This document shows positions 9,648 to 19,200 of a DNA stretch of 64,000 bases, in pieces (position 1 is the first letter of the stretch; every line of letters starts with the position of its first letter). The notes below the pieces were generated by a model. That model was given only the letters and a program-made list of their open reading frames with translations, ran no database searches and had not been told where the DNA came from. The translations under genes and the position numbers were made by a program. The DNA comes from an uncultured Clostridia bacterium (GTDB lineage Bacteria > Bacillota > Clostridia > Lachnospirales > CAG-274). The DNA lies in the NCBI GenBank assembly GCA_944381435.1, contig CALWLD010000002.1, positions 141,748 through 205,747 on the forward strand, written 5' to 3'.

Positions 9648-12281
9648 CTATAAATTTTGTAACTTTGTTTTTATATCAAAAAGTTTTTGCCAAGCTTCTC
9701 TTGGCGATATATTATCTATATCTAAATTTTTAAATTCTTCCTCTAGCTCATCTACAAAAAGAATACTTCGCTTAGCAGATGCTGTATATTTAAAATCTGA
9801 ACCATCATTATCTTTATATGTAATGCCTGTATCCTCAACTGCTTTTGTTGCGTCATAATCATTTAATACTTGTAAAATTTCTTTTGCTCTTTCAATTATT
9901 CTGCTAGGTATGCCTGCAAGCTTTGCTACGTGTATACCATAGCTTCCTGTGGCACCACCTTTTATTATTTTTCTTAAAAATACAATGTCATCACCATTAT
10001 CTTTTATTTCTACACAATAGTTATTTACCCCTGCTATCTTACCTTCTATTTCTGTAAGCTCGTGATAATGGGTAGCAAAGAAGGTTCTAGCTCCTATCCT
10101 TTCTGCAATATGCTCTAAAACTGCCCAAGCTATGCTAAGCCCATCAAAGGTGCTTGTCCCACGTCCTATTTCATCTAATATTAAAAGGCTATTTTCTGTA
10201 GCATTATTAAGTATGTTAGATACTTCTGTCATTTCTACCATAAATGTACTTTGCCCTGTTGCCAAATCATCGCTTGCTCCAACCCTTGTAAATATCCTAT
10301 CAACGATAGATATAAAAGCCTCATCACAAGGTACAAAGCTACCTATCTGAGCCATTAAAACAATAAGCGCAACCTGCCTCATATATGTAGATTTACCAGC
10401 CATATTAGGCCCTGTAATAATGGCTAATCTATTTTCCTTTTTATCAATGTAAGTATCGTTAGGTATAAAGCAATCTTTTGTTAAAAGCTCAACAACTGGG
10501 TGTCTTCCAAGCTTTATATCTATCTTTCCTGTTTTATCATCTGATATATAAGGTTTTTTATAGTTATTTTTAACAGCAACTACAGCAAATGATATTAGTG
10601 CATCTATTGTTGCAATGATAGATGCTGTTTTTTGTATACGTATCATATTATCTGCTAAATAATTTCTTATTTTGCAAAATTCTTCATATTCTATATCTGC
10701 AAGCTTTTCATCTGCATTTAATATTTTTTCTTCTGTTTCTTTAAGCTCCTGTGTTATAAATCTTTCACAGTTAGAAAGAGTTTGTTTTCTTATGTAATCA
10801 TCAGGTACTAAATTTAAATATGAATTAGTAACTTCTATGTAGTAGCCAAAAACTTTATTAAATCTAATTTTTATATTTTTAATGCCTGTTCTTTCTTTTT
10901 CCTTTTCTTCTATATTTAAAAGTAAGCTTGTACCGTTATTTTTTATATTTCTTAAGTCATCTATCTCCTTGTTAAAGCCATCTTTTATCATATTTCCTTC
11001 TCTAACACTAAAAGGAGGTTCTTCTTGTATAGATGTGTTTATTACATTGTATAAATCTTCTAGGGTATCAAATTCTTCATATATATTTTTTAACAAAGCT
11101 ACATTTGATTTTTTTAATATATTTTTTATTTCGGGAAGGCTTTTAAAGCTGTTTTTAAGAGTGATTAAATCTCTAGCATTTGCTGTTTGATATGATATTT
11201 TGCCAATAAGCCTTTCCATATCTTTTATTTTAGCAAAAAAATCTATTATATCTGTAGTATCCATAGCATTATTTTTAAAATATTCTACAGATAAAAGCCT
11301 ATTTTCTATATCATCTTTATTTATCAAAGGCTGTTCTATCCATTTTCTTATAAGCCTTGCCCCCATTGGAGTTTTAGTTTTGTCTAAAACCCATAAAAGA
11401 GAACCTTTTTTTGATTTTTCTCTAATGGTTTCTGTAAGCTCCAAATTACGCCTAGAAGATATATCTAAAAACATATATTTATTAACAGTATATTTTTTTA
11501 CGCTAGATATATGAGAAAGGTTATTTTTTTGGGTATCTAAAAGATATCTTAATAAAGCACCACTTGAGCTTATCAAAATAGGCTCATCTTCTATGCCAAA
11601 CCCACTTAAATTTAATACATTAAAATGACTTAATAAAGTTTCTTTAGCATTTTCTAATTGAAAATAAAAATCTAAACAATTATATACCTTTATATTAAAT
11701 ATTTTTTCAACATCTTTAACAAGGCTAAAATTACTATTACATATAATTTCAGATGGATTATATTTTGCAATTTCATCTATAACCTTATTTTTTTCATCAA
11801 GGCTAAATTCTATAGCTAAAAACTCACCTGTAGAAACATCACAAACAGAAAGAGATATAGCAACTTTATTTTCAAAAATGCATATAATATAATTATTTTT
11901 GCTTTCTTCTAAAACATTGGTATCTATAACAGTACCAGCAGTAACAACACGTATAACATCGCGTTTTACAATTTTACCTGTCATATTTTTAGCATCTTCT
12001 ACTTGCTCACATATAGCAACCTTATACCCTTTTTCCACAAGCTTTGCAATATATCCATCTGCAGAATGAAAAGGTACGCCACACATATCTACCTTTAAAG
12101 GTTCACCATCTTTTTTGCCACAAGATTTTTTAGTAAGAGCTATATCTAATTCCTTTACTGTGATAAGAGCGTCATCAAAAAATAATTCATAAAAATCTCC
12201 AAGCCTAAAAAATAAAAGACAATCTTTATATTTTTCTTTTATTTCAAGATATTGGCACATCATAGGTGTATATTCTGGCAT
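9648..12281 (-). CDS. mutS: DNA mismatch repair protein MutS
   Basis: Mismatch-recognition ATPase, 877 residues. The N-terminal mismatch-binding domain has the Phe-x-Glu finger in LGDFYELF (about 27-34). Lever and clamp domains follow, then the ATPase with Walker A GPNMAGKSTYMRQ (about 615), Walker B ILDEIGRGTST and ATHYHEL. AAGGAGG precedes the ATG. It sits between ricA and mutL in the same operon, 12 and 15 bases from its neighbours. Confidence 0.98.
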   Translation of the reverse strand: MPEYTPMMCQYLEIKEKYKDCLLFFRLGDFYELFFDDALITVKELDIALTKKSCGKKDGEPLKVDMCGVPFHSADGYIAKLVEKGYKVAICEQVEDAKNMTGKIVKRDVIRVVTAGTVIDTNVLEESKNNYIICIFENKVAISLSVCDVSTGEFLAIEFSLDEKNKVIDEIAKYNPSEIICNSNFSLVKDVEKIFNIKVYNCLDFYFQLENAKETLLSHFNVLNLSGFGIEDEPILISSSGALLRYLLDTQKNNLSHISSVKKYTVNKYMFLDISSRRNLELTETIREKSKKGSLLWVLDKTKTPMGARLIRKWIEQPLINKDDIENRLLSVEYFKNNAMDTTDIIDFFAKIKDMERLIGKISYQTANARDLITLKNSFKSLPEIKNILKKSNVALLKNIYEEFDTLEDLYNVINTSIQEEPPFSVREGNMIKDGFNKEIDDLRNIKNNGTSLLLNIEEKEKERTGIKNIKIRFNKVFGYYIEVTNSYLNLVPDDYIRKQTLSNCERFITQELKETEEKILNADEKLADIEYEEFCKIRNYLADNMIRIQKTASIIATIDALISFAVVAVKNNYKKPYISDDKTGKIDIKLGRHPVVELLTKDCFIPNDTYIDKKENRLAIITGPNMAGKSTYMRQVALIVLMAQIGSFVPCDEAFISIVDRIFTRVGASDDLATGQSTFMVEMTEVSNILNNATENSLLILDEIGRGTSTFDGLSIAWAVLEHIAERIGARTFFATHYHELTEIEGKIAGVNNYCVEIKDNGDDIVFLRKIIKGGATGSYGIHVAKLAGIPSRIIERAKEILQVLNDYDATKAVEDTGITYKDNDGSDFKYTASAKRSILFVDELEEEFKNLDIDNISPREAWQKLFDIKTKLQNL

Positions 12282-12293
12282 AGTTCCTCCTTA

Positions 12294-12686
12294 TTAATGG
12301 CAACCGCTACAACCGCTGCAACCACCGCTACAGCAACCTTTTTCTTCACTTTCACCTATAAGCGTTGCATTAAATATATCCATAACGCTAGCTACTAACT
12401 GGTTAAACTCGCCTTCCGCTTTAAAAAGTTCAGTTATTATGCTATTTTCTTTCATTTTCATAACAAGTTCATTAAGTTCTTCTCTAGCATTTTCAAATTC
12501 AACACCAGCATCTCCTCTTTGCATTCTCATTTGAAAATCTTGTGTTTTTTTAGCATATTCTTGCATCATATCTATAGATTCGTCATCGCCTTCAAAAATA
12601 TATTTTGCCTCTTGATATTTTTTACCTTCTTTAGTTTCTAATAAGTTGTTTGCAAGGTTTCTTGCTTGTTCAAAAAGATTATTCAT
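12294..12686 (-). CDS. ricA: RicA/YmcA-like protein (YlbF family) with Cys-rich tail
   Basis: A 130-residue helical YlbF/YmcA-family protein. In Bacillus subtilis YmcA (RicA), YlbF and YaaT form a complex that binds iron-sulfur clusters and helps RNase Y mature mRNAs. Helical core about 1-110; tail CCSGGCSGCSGCH (118-130) offers five Cys and a His as cluster or metal ligands. Synteny supports the RicA rather than YlbF assignment: B. subtilis has miaB-ymcA-cotE-mutS-mutL, and here the order is miaB, this gene, mutS, mutL, with no cotE. Confidence 0.82.
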   Translation of the reverse strand: MNNLFEQARNLANNLLETKEGKKYQEAKYIFEGDDESIDMMQEYAKKTQDFQMRMQRGDAGVEFENAREELNELVMKMKENSIITELFKAEGEFNQLVASVMDIFNATLIGESEEKGCCSGGCSGCSGCH

Positions 12687-12708
12687 AATGTTTTCCTCCT
12701 AAAATAAA

Positions 12709-14133
12709 TTATATAACTTCGCCTAATAAATAAAATGTTTTACAATCTGTAATTTTAACATCAATAATATTACCTATAAGTCTTTCTCCACCCTTAAAGT
12801 GTACAAGACTATTATCTTCTAGTCTGCCTTTTATAGTTTTTGTATCATCGTCGTATTCTTCTGCTAAAACTTTATAAGTGCCTCCTATTTTTTCTTTGTT
12901 AAGCTCTAAGATAATAGGATTTAAAGCTTCTAAAACTCTATTAAAGCCAATTTTAACGGTTTCTTCATCTACTTGGTTTTCCATTTTAGCAGCAGGTGTT
13001 CCTGTTCTTTTAGAATATATAAATGTAAAAGCACCGCTAAATCTTACTTTTTTTATAACATCTATAGTATCATCTACTTGCTCTAGGGTTTCACCAGGGA
13101 AGCCAACGATAATATCTGTAGTTATAGCAATATCAGGTATTTCTTTTTTAATTTTTTCTATAAGACCTAAATAATGCTCTTTTGTGTAATTACGGTTCAT
13201 TTTTTTAAGTATTTCATTGTTACCTGCTTGGAAAGGAAGGTGTATATGATTACATACTTTTTCACAATCTCTCATAGCATATATTAAATCATCTGATAAG
13301 TCTTTAGGGTGGCTTGTCATAAATCTAATACGCTCAAGACCTTCTATTTCATTTACTTTTCTTAAAAGACCTGCAAAGTCTATATCTTCTTCAAGGCCTT
13401 TTCCATAAGAATTTACATTTTGCCCAAGAAGAGTAATTTCTAAAACACCATCTGCTACAAGCTCTTTAATTTCTTTTATTATATCTTCACTTTTACGGCT
13501 ACGTTCACGCCCACGTACATAAGGTACAATGCAATAAGAACAAAAGTTGTTGCAACCAAACATAATGTTTACGCTAGCTTTAAATTTATATTTTCTAATG
13601 CTTGGCAAATCTTCTACAATGTCTTTATGTTCTTTCCATATATCAAAAACAGGTTCATTTGTTTCAAAATTAGTGTATAAAAGCTGTGGAAATTTATAAA
13701 GATTAAATGTACCAAATACTAAATCTACGTGTTTGTATGTTTTTTTAATAGTTTCTATAACTATGTCTTGTTGCATCATACATCCACAAAGAGCAATTTT
13801 TAAATCTTTATTTTCTTCTTTAGCCTTTTTAAGATAACCTAAATTACCATAAACTTTGTTTTCTGCATTTTCTCTAACACAACAAGTATTATATATAATA
13901 AAATCAGCATCTTTTTCATCTTCAGCATCTATATATCCCATCTCTTTAAGCATACCATCTAACTTTTCGCTATCACGAGCGTTCATCTGGCAACCAAAAG
14001 TAGATATTATCATTTTCTTTTTTCTACCGTACTGTTTTTCAAAATCTTCATTTATTTTTTTTATTTTTTCTATATATTGTTTTTGTAATAAAAGTTCTTC
14101 TTCAGAAACTTGTATTTCTTCACGTTTACTCAA
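12709..14133 (-). CDS. miaB: tRNA-2-methylthio-N6-isopentenyladenosine synthase MiaB
   Basis: Radical-SAM methylthiotransferase that adds 2-methylthio to i6A37 of tRNAs. The N-terminal UPF0004 domain holds cluster ligands in STFGCQMN, NTCCVRENA and LCGCMMQQ; the radical-SAM CxxxCxxC is in GCNNFCSYCIVPYVRGRERS; a TRAM domain forms about the last 65 residues. The frame extends to an ATG at 14148, but that ATG has no ribosome site and itself overlaps GGAGG; the TTG at 14133, 8 bases after GGAGG, is the more likely start (474 residues). First gene of the operon running to scpB. Confidence 0.95.
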   Translation of the reverse strand: MSKREEIQVSEEELLLQKQYIEKIKKINEDFEKQYGRKKKMIISTFGCQMNARDSEKLDGMLKEMGYIDAEDEKDADFIIYNTCCVRENAENKVYGNLGYLKKAKEENKDLKIALCGCMMQQDIVIETIKKTYKHVDLVFGTFNLYKFPQLLYTNFETNEPVFDIWKEHKDIVEDLPSIRKYKFKASVNIMFGCNNFCSYCIVPYVRGRERSRKSEDIIKEIKELVADGVLEITLLGQNVNSYGKGLEEDIDFAGLLRKVNEIEGLERIRFMTSHPKDLSDDLIYAMRDCEKVCNHIHLPFQAGNNEILKKMNRNYTKEHYLGLIEKIKKEIPDIAITTDIIVGFPGETLEQVDDTIDVIKKVRFSGAFTFIYSKRTGTPAAKMENQVDEETVKIGFNRVLEALNPIILELNKEKIGGTYKVLAEEYDDDTKTIKGRLEDNSLVHFKGGERLIGNIIDVKITDCKTFYLLGEVI

Positions 14134-14333
14134 AATTTTTACCTCCATAAATTAGTTTTCCCTATCATTTTACTCTAAAAACACTTTTTTGTAAATAATT
14201 AATAATTTTTTATCATTTTCTTTTTTAACTTTAATACTGTAATTATATATAATTTCTATTTTATACAATAATTTTATAACAATATAATTTATTAAAATTC
14301 CTATTTAACTAAAAGTAACAGTTGTATTAAAAG

Positions 14334-14408
14334 AGAGCATATTTAAAAGGTACGATACTTTTGTTCTTAAATTTAATTTATCGTGTTTTTCAAATATGCT
14401 CTTTTTAA
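14334..14408 (-). terminator. Extended two-tier hairpin downstream of the DEAD-box gene
   Basis: Outer arms AGAGCATATTT (14334-14344) and AAATATGCTCT (14392-14402) enclose an inner pair ACGATA/TATCGT with A-T pairing between the tiers. It ends in T runs on both strands. It lies in the 329-base space between the helicase stop and miaB, otherwise AT-rich with no gene seen, and most simply ends the helicase transcript. The size and two-level structure are more than a terminator needs. Confidence 0.65.
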
Positions 14409-14462
14409 TTATTTTTTAAAAGTCTATTTTTATTTATTATATTACTTTCATTAATTTAAGTT

Positions 14463-16040
14463 TTATTTATTTCTAGCACGTTCAACTTTAACACTAGCTT
14501 TTTTTATCTTTTTACCTTTCATACCTTTTAAAATATCTTTAACATATTTTTTAGGTACATCTAAAAATGTATAATCTTCGTATATATCAATATCACCTAT
14601 AGATTTACCAGGTATACCGCATTCACCTGCTATAGCACCTACAACATCTTTAGCTATTATTCTCTTTTTACTACCAACATTAATAAATAATCTAACTAAC
14701 TTTTCATTATTTTCTTCTAAATCATCTTCAAAGTCTATATCTTCAGTATTTTCATCATATAAATTCATTTTTAAAAGAGCGGCTGATATATCAACTGCCG
14801 ATATATCCTCATTAATAATATTTTCTACAATATTTATATATTTTGTAAGACGCCCTTCTTCTATAACTTTTTTAACTTTTTCTATAAAGTTATTAGTTTT
14901 AGCTTCCTCTATATCTGTTAAAGAAGGTAATTTACCAAGCTTAACCTTTGCTTTAGTATATTTCATAATATCTCTAAGCTTGTATATTTCTCTACCAACA
15001 ACAAAGCTAAATGCTCTACCAGAACGCCCTGCTCTCCCTGTTCTACCTATTCTATGTACATAATATTCTTCATCTTGAGGTAAGTCATAATTTATAACCA
15101 TATCTACATCATCTACATCTATCCCACGTGCTGCCACATCTGTTGCCACTAAAATTTCTATAGTACGGTTTCTAAATTTTTTCATAACTATATCACGTTG
15201 TATCTGTTTTAAATCACCGTGTAAACCTTCTGCAAAATATCCTCTACCTTGTAGATGTTCTACAAGTTCATCTACCCTTTTTTTAGTGTTACAAAATATA
15301 ACAACTAGTTCTGGATTATACATATCCATAAGCCTTGATGTGGCCTCTACTTTTGTCTTTTCTTTTATTTCAAAATATATCTGTTCAATATTAGGTACTG
15401 TAAGCTCTTTTCTAGCAACTTTTATAAGCTCAGGGTTTATCAAATATCTATCTGTTAAATCCATTATTTCTGGTGCCATAGTAGCAGAAAATAAAACAGT
15501 CTGTCTATCATCAGGAACTTTATCTAGTATAGTTTCAATATCTTCTCTAAATCCCATATCAAGCATCTCGTCTGCTTCATCTAAAACTACCATTTTAACA
15601 GTTTCCATTTTTAATGTTCGTCTGTTTATATGGTCCATAACACGCCCTGGAGTACCTACAACTATTTGAACTCCCTTCTTTAAAGCACCTATTTGTCTTT
15701 CTATTGGTTGTCCACCATATACAGGTAAAACTTTTATATCATCTTTATATTTTAAAAATTTTCTAAATTCCTCACATATTTGTATAGCAAGCTCTCTTGT
15801 AGGAGATAACACTACAGCTTGTAACTTTTTGTTATCTACATCTATCATATCTATACAAGGCAAGCCAAAAGCTGCTGTTTTACCTGTTCCTGTTTGAGAC
15901 TGACCTATAATATCTTTTCCCTCTAAAATTTTTGTTATAGCTTTAGATTGTATAGGAGTTGCCTCCTCAAACCCCATATCTTTAACTGCTCTTATTAACT
16001 GTTTGGATAATTGTAATTCTTCAAATTTTAAATTTGTCAT
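14463..16040 (-). CDS. DEAD-box RNA helicase with DbpA-type RNA-binding domain
   Basis: ATP-dependent RNA helicase of the CshA/DeaD/DbpA group, 525 residues. Motifs: Q motif TPIQSKAI, Walker A SQTGTGKTAA (about 48), PTRELA, DEAD (about 154), SAT, and HRIGRTGRAGRSG (about 330). The C-terminal 75 residues (RLFINVGSKKRI ... KVERARNK) form the DbpA/CsdA RNA-recognition-like domain, suggesting structured RNA such as rRNA or mRNA as substrate. AAAGGA precedes the ATG. Probably monocistronic, with a complex hairpin downstream. Confidence 0.95.
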   Translation of the reverse strand: MTNLKFEELQLSKQLIRAVKDMGFEEATPIQSKAITKILEGKDIIGQSQTGTGKTAAFGLPCIDMIDVDNKKLQAVVLSPTRELAIQICEEFRKFLKYKDDIKVLPVYGGQPIERQIGALKKGVQIVVGTPGRVMDHINRRTLKMETVKMVVLDEADEMLDMGFREDIETILDKVPDDRQTVLFSATMAPEIMDLTDRYLINPELIKVARKELTVPNIEQIYFEIKEKTKVEATSRLMDMYNPELVVIFCNTKKRVDELVEHLQGRGYFAEGLHGDLKQIQRDIVMKKFRNRTIEILVATDVAARGIDVDDVDMVINYDLPQDEEYYVHRIGRTGRAGRSGRAFSFVVGREIYKLRDIMKYTKAKVKLGKLPSLTDIEEAKTNNFIEKVKKVIEEGRLTKYINIVENIINEDISAVDISAALLKMNLYDENTEDIDFEDDLEENNEKLVRLFINVGSKKRIIAKDVVGAIAGECGIPGKSIGDIDIYEDYTFLDVPKKYVKDILKGMKGKKIKKASVKVERARNK

Positions 16041-16223
16041 AATCAGTTCCTTTCATATATAATTAACACATTTTTTTAGTATAACATTTTTTTTAATAAA
16101 ACACAATATTTTATTAATTTTTTATTCATTATATTTATGTATAATTATATATAATGTAATTATCATATAATCAATATATGTAAAATTTTATAATTATTTA
16201 TTTTATTACTAATACATAAAAAC

Positions 16224-16264
16224 ATAATAAAACACCACAAGTTAATTATGTGGTGTTTTATTAT
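16224..16264 (-). terminator. Terminator of the proC/GGDEF-EAL unit
   Basis: 16-base perfect arms ATAATAAAACACCACA (16224-16239) and TGTGGTGTTTTATTAT (16249-16264) around a 9-base loop, 23 bases after the stop of the minus-strand GGDEF-EAL gene, with T-rich flanks on both strands. Confidence 0.85.
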
Positions 16265-16286
16265 GTACCATATAAACAATTAAGTA

Positions 16287-19200
16287 TTAATCGTTATGAT
16301 ATTTTTTTATAAATTCACTAACAGGCAAAGGTTTAGAATGTAAGTACCCTTGAACTATATCACAATTCATAGTTTTTAATATATTTTCTTGTTCAATAGT
16401 TTCAACACCTTCTGCTATAGTCTTAATGTTCAAATCTTTACACATAGAAATAATATTTTTCATTATTATTTCATTTGTAGAGTTTATACCTAGATTTTTT
16501 ACCATACTTTTATCTAATTTTAAACCATCAAAGCTTATTTCTGAAAGAATAGTTAAATTACTATATTTAACACCAAAATCATCTAAAAGTATGCTTATGC
16601 CAAGAGATTCTAGCTCTTTTAGCACAGTACATATAGCCTGTTTTTCTAAATCTCCTATACTTTCTGTAACTTCTATTTCTATATAGCTTGGGTCTATGTC
16701 GTACTTATCCTTTATTTCTACAACTTGCCTTATTATATCATCTTCTAAAAGAGTTCTTCTAGAGAAATTTAAAGATATAGGTATAAGTGGTTTACCTTGT
16801 TTTTGCCAACATTGTAATAATTTTAAAACTTCTTCAAAAACAAATAAATCTATATAATGTATTAAATAATGATGCTCTAATATAGGTATAAATTTATCTG
16901 GAGGTATGTAGCCTCCTTCTAAATTTCTCTTTCTTATAAGAGCCTCTGCTCCTGATACTTTATTATCTTCTAAAGAAACTTTAGGTTGTAAAAATATTTC
17001 ATACTCTTTAGATTCTATAGATAGCATTAATTCAGATAATAAAGTATTTCTTTTATACAGATTATTGTTATTGATAAGTTGTTTATTTCTTTGATTTTCC
17101 ATTTTCCTAAGATATATGGCAGAGTTTACAATATGGTTTATTTCTTTTTCATCACTGCTCCAAGCCTTACCATAAGTTATAGAAAGCCCTATTTTTTCCA
17201 AGGATTTTATTAAAATATCTATTTCTTCTAAAAATACTTCATACTTTATATTTTTCATAATAATTAAAAATTCATTACCGTTTAACCTAAAAATAGGCTT
17301 ATGATAAAATTGAATTTTAAGTATATTAGCTAAATCTAAAAGTATTTGATCTCCTGCCAAAACCCCTGCAGTATGATTAATATTATTAAGTTCGTTCAAA
17401 GCAAGGCATAAGGCTCCTATATTTTTGATATCGTCTGCATCATAAACTTTCTCATAACTTCTATATGCATTTCTATTTAAAACTCCTGTTAAGCTATCAT
17501 AGTTTTTCTCAAAGTTTAGGTCAAACTTAAGAGTATTCTTAATCATTTCTTCCCTTATAAAATATGATATATTTTGAGAATATTCTTCTATCTTGTTATA
17601 ATAAACGTTATCTTCTATATTGCTATTATTTATGCATATAGTATAACCTATGTGTATATTTTTATTAATAATAGGTATTATTATCATATTTTGTAAATGA
17701 TACTTCACCATAAAAGAATATAGATTATATGATATAGATATTGCATCTTGCTCACAATCTAAATATTTAATACAATTAATAGGTGATGGTATAAATTCAT
17801 CTTTTATTATGCTTTCTAATTCTAATTTTAGTTCATCGCTTAAATATGTTTTTGTTACAGAATGTACTGAAATATTATTATTCTTATTTATTTCAAAAAC
17901 AAAACCAAATTCAGATTTATAAAACGTAGTTATTGTTTCTAAAATAAAATCTATGTTTTCCTCATAACTATATTTTTTGGATAGATGAGAAGTAATAGAA
18001 AGTATAATCCTACCAATATCTTCATTTAATGTTTCAGCTTTTTGTTCATCAAATAACGATACACTTGTTGCAAGGGTAAACATACATTTTTTGTTATCAA
18101 ATGTAACTAGTTTATTTTTTAATAAAAAGTCTCTTTTGAGATTTTTATTGTATTGATTCCAAGTGAAAAACTCTTTATAATTCCAAAATATACTTTTGCA
18201 TAAATTACAAGGTTTTTCTCTTTTATGTAATATTTTATAACATTCTTTTCCTAGACATTCATCTTTTGATTTGTTTACGGCTTTAAAAAATGCTTCGTTT
18301 GCATCTACCAATTTATAGTTAAATGCATCTATTACATAAGCTAAGTTATCGCTATCGCTTAAAATCAAATCATAAATATTAGAATAGTTTTCTTTAATAT
18401 TTTCATCTTTTTGGGCTTCATCAGATTTTATATCCTCAAATTTCATAGGCTGTAAACTGTTATTAAAATATGTGATTATATCTTTTTCATAACCGCTTTT
18501 TAAGCTATACATCTGACTATTACATTTATTATATACCTCTTCAAATTCACCATTAACTGTTATACAACAACTAGCTTTACATTCTATTTCAACGTTTTCA
18601 AATTCCTTTAACCTTAAACGTAACTCATTTAATTTTGATTTAATATCATTCTCATTTGTACTTTTTATAAACACAATAAACTCATCATAACTTATTCTGG
18701 AAATAAGAGAATCATATTCAAAAATATATTTTAATAAATTTGATATATATTTTATGGCTTCATCTTCTATAAAGCTATCATTTGTATGATTTATGTTTTT
18801 AAATCCTACAATGTTTAATAAAATCATAGCATTTATATTTTCGCTTTTATCTAGTATTTTATTTATTTCTTGCTTTACATATTCTTTATTAAATAATCCA
18901 GTTAAACTATCTGTTATATTTTCGTGTTTTAAAAGCAATTCTTCTCTCTTTTTGCTATCAATATCTCTTAAGTATAAAAGCCCTAGTATATCTTTATTAT
19001 AAGGTTCTTGAAATAAACTTATTGTAAGCTCCATCCAACGAATAGTTTCTTTAGAAACAATTCTTCTAAACTCGCATTTAACAATATTTCTACCTTCATT
19101 ATAAGCCTTTAATAAATTTTTCGCATTTAATATTTCTATGTATTTATCCTGATCTTCTTTAAATATAACTTTGTATATATTTTTTTGCATTATTTCAGAT

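Noticed and set aside
14133..14148. ATG at 14148 as the miaB start
   Set aside because: It overlaps the GGAGG that serves the TTG at 14133 and has no ribosome site of its own; it remains possible but less likely.
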